This document shows, one piece after another, positions 6,458 to 8,401 of a stretch of 8,401 nucleotides of DNA; the first letter of the stretch is position 1; the number at the start of each line of letters is the position of its first letter. The stretch comes from Planctomycetota bacterium. Its GTDB lineage: Bacteria > Planctomycetota > UBA11346. Below the pieces are notes generated by a model. The model did no database searches. It was not told where the DNA came from and saw only the letters and a program-made list of their open reading frames with translations. The stretch lies in NCBI GenBank assembly GCA_947440715.1, contig CANETI010000096.1:1-8401 (forward strand), given 5' to 3'. A program made the position numbers and the translations under genes.

Positions 6458-8401
6458 TTATTTATTTAAAAAAATATCACTTTGGACGACTTGAAGCACC
6501 AAATCTCGCATGCCGCCTGGTTGTTTTTTCAGCTGTTGCACCATTGCTGCAATCGTTGGGCGGTCGGAAAAACCCATTTCACGACCACTGGCAAAGGTTA
6601 ATAGGCGCTCAGCAACATTGGCAGTAATACGATCTTGATCCTTGAGCAGTAAACTCTGAAATTCATTAAAGGTATTAAAAAATCCCGCACCAACATATTC
6701 GCCACTTGCATCGACCGGTGGTCCAATTTTATAACGAACCTTACGCCCATTAACCTCTGCATTAAGTGCCTCACCCGCTCCCTGCGAACGATAATGATCG
6801 CGGAAACCACCAATGACGTCGTAACTTTCCAGGGCAAATCCTGGTGGATCTAAAATACGATGGCAACCGTTACAACTTTCCAAGGTTCGATGTTTTTGTA
6901 ATTGTTCACGAATGGTGATTGCACCACGAATATCCGGCTCGACACCCGCTACCCCAGCTGGCGGAGGCGGCGCCCTAAAACCAAGAATACGTTCCATCAT
7001 ATAGACGCCACGAATGACCGGCGAAGTGTTGGTGCCATTCGCACTGACCTTCAGCACGCTGGCCTGAGTTAATAAACCGCCACGTTGGCTGTTGGGCGGT
7101 AGCGTTACTTTTCGCATCTGACTACCAACCACTCCGGTTATTCGGTAATGAGCGGCTAAACGATCGTTAAGCACAGCGAAATCTGACTTCACCAAATGAC
7201 TCAGTGGTAAATTTGATCCGATTAATTCAACGATAAATGCCCGCGTTTCCGCCACCATCGAATCACGTAAATGGTCATCAAATTCTGGATAAAGTAAGGC
7301 GTCCGGAGTGGTAAAATTAATTGTTCGTAGATCCAACCAGCCGTCAGTAAAATCAGCGATAAAACGCTGATGATTCGGATGAGTCAGTAGTCGTTCGGTT
7401 TGCGCACGTAAAACATTTGGGGTATGCAAACGACCCGCCGCAGCTTCCTGTAATAATTCCGCGTCAGGCATGGTTCTGAGCAGAAAATACGATAAACGCG
7501 AAGCGATGGCGTAATCATCTAATGGTTGCGGCCCAGGTTTAGCCGTACCTTCTTTCAGAAATAAAAAATCTGGAGAACATAAAATGGCGCTGGCGGCCGT
7601 GCGCATTGACTCATGAAAAGATGAGCCCGCCTTTAATTCATTATTGAACAGCGCCACATAAGGCGCGACCTGACTATCGATAACCGGACGACGGAATGCC
7701 GCTCCGGCCAATAAGTGCAGCTGTTTAGCCCCGTCACTCGCTGGGTCTTTGGACACGACCACAGGTAACGCTGCGGTTTTTGTACCTTTGGTTTTAACTG
7801 GCTGTTCAATCGGCAAATCGCCGAATAATAATCGCTGACCGGCTAACGGCCAGGTTTCATATAATGGTCCCTCAACTTCGACTCCAACGATACCCAAACC
7901 TCGGCCTTTATATTTATCTACCCCTTCTGCTTTTAACGACTTGTCTGGACTTAAACCCAACGGTGAAATTTTTAGACTATCACCAACACGTAACCAAGCC
8001 TTCATTTCAAAGGTCGTTGGTTTTTTATCAACGGAATAATAACCCTGTATATCTGCATCTGCAGAACGACCGAAATTTCCCGTGTGCACTGAAAATGACA
8101 GGGGCGCATCTGATTGATAGGCATAGGCCGTGATACGCAAACGATATGGCCCTGGCACCTCAATGCGCACATTATCCAGCACCGACGAGGGGAACCCACC
8201 ATTATTAAATATTACTACTGATCCATCTGCGCGCTTTAACCAAGTAGTCTGAAGCGCCTGTTTGGCTGAACGCGATTCGACATAAGAATAGGTCACATGA
8301 CCGCTCGCTGGTTTTTTGTTAGCAAGTGGCATGGAATTAATTGCCAATTCCGCCGCCTCTAAATAGCGACGCAAGTGCACCTCTGACAACCCGAGGGCTT
8401 C
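6458..8401 (-). CDS. DUF1587/DUF1595/DUF1592/DUF1588/DUF1585 multi-domain cytochrome-like protein, 5' truncated
   Basis: The C-terminal part of a large exported protein of the family common in Planctomycetes. The frame is open to the window edge (EALG precedes the TTG at 8389), so that TTG is internal. Residue numbers count from it. The tail of DUF1587 comes first (LSEVHLRRYLEAAELA). Residues about 30-175 form a beta-rich, probably carbohydrate-binding-like module. DUF1595 follows at about 220-278 (AFRRPV, CSPDFLFL), DUF1592 at about 290-416 (ASRLSYFLLRTMPD), DUF1588 at about 428-530 (RGGLLTQASVL, NGTNTSPVIRG) and DUF1585 at about 560-643. DUF1588 holds CNGCH (506-510, bases 6860-6874) followed by RILDPPGFALESYD, a c-type heme CxxCH signature that fits periplasmic electron transfer. 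The missing N-terminus usually carries an export signal and a further cytochrome-like domain. Its partner is the DUF1552 gene 12 bases downstream. Domain family is certain; substrate and reaction are unknown. Confidence 0.92.
   Translation of the reverse strand, partial: EALGLSEVHLRRYLEAAELAINSMPLANKKPASGHVTYSYVESRSAKQALQTTWLKRADGSVVIFNNGGFPSSVLDNVRIEVPGPYRLRITAYAYQSDAPLSFSVHTGNFGRSADADIQGYYSVDKKPTTFEMKAWLRVGDSLKISPLGLSPDKSLKAEGVDKYKGRGLGIVGVEVEGPLYETWPLAGQRLLFGDLPIEQPVKTKGTKTAALPVVVSKDPASDGAKQLHLLAGAAFRRPVIDSQVAPYVALFNNELKAGSSFHESMRTAASAILCSPDFLFLKEGTAKPGPQPLDDYAIASRLSYFLLRTMPDAELLQEAAAGRLHTPNVLRAQTERLLTHPNHQRFIADFTDGWLDLRTINFTTPDALLYPEFDDHLRDSMVAETRAFIVELIGSNLPLSHLVKSDFAVLNDRLAAHYRITGVVGSQMRKVTLPPNSQRGGLLTQASVLKVSANGTNTSPVIRGVYMMERILGFRAPPPPAGVAGVEPDIRGAITIREQLQKHRTLESCNGCHRILDPPGFALESYDVIGGFRDHYRSQGAGEALNAEVNGRKVRYKIGPPVDASGEYVGAGFFNTFNEFQSLLLKDQDRITANVAERLLTFASGREMGFSDRPTIAAMVQQLKKQPGGMRDLVLQVVQSDIFLNK

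Noticed and set aside
1..8401. Defence, CRISPR, phage or transposon system
   Set aside because: No direct-repeat array, transposase, integrase, toxin-antitoxin pair or nuclease is encoded; all five genes belong to metabolic or envelope families.

Overview
The window holds five protein genes in two blocks: two rightward genes (1-2953) and three leftward genes (8401-2968) that converge on them. The outer two are cut by the window edges. I see no tRNA, rRNA, CRISPR array, insertion sequence or phage gene. The organism looks Gram-negative: an ActP-type symporter, a Tat-exported protein, a secreted beta-strand-rich surface protein with a C-terminal anchor signal, and a c-heme CxxCH protein. Base composition looks moderate (judged by eye, not counted). 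The DUF1592/DUF1552 pair is abundant in Planctomycetes and Verrucomicrobia but also occurs in Gammaproteobacteria. The symporter resembles E. coli ActP, so I lean weakly to a proteobacterium and cannot exclude the Planctomycetes-Verrucomicrobia group.

Rightward block. The 3' part of a sodium/carboxylate (acetate-type) symporter with an unusually long soluble insertion is followed, after a 109-base gap rich in inverted repeats, by an ACT-domain malic enzyme with all expected catalytic motifs. Together they suggest uptake of a small carboxylate and conversion of C4 acids to pyruvate during growth on such substrates. The gap contains three related arms that could form mutually exclusive hairpins just upstream of the malic enzyme ribosome binding site.

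Leftward block. The first two genes are a tight pair, 12 bases apart: a multi-domain DUF1587/1595/1592/1588/1585 protein with a CxxCH motif (5' end outside the window) and a DUF1552 protein with a twin-arginine signal. Both should work outside the cytoplasm; their biochemical function is not established. After 211 bases comes a separate leftward gene for a secreted surface protein: signal peptide, autotransporter-type beta-strand repeat region, three tandem Ig-like repeats, and a Gly-rich stretch, Cys, hydrophobic segment and Arg-rich tail that look like a C-terminal sorting signal. Its 3' end meets the malic enzyme gene, with a 9-bp inverted repeat at the junction that may end transcription from both sides.

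Nothing here is a clear new defence or mobile system. The most rewarding items are the possible switchable leader before the malic enzyme, the Cys-containing sorting signal, the duplicated motif in the symporter insertion, and the uncharacterised DUF1592-DUF1552 pair.
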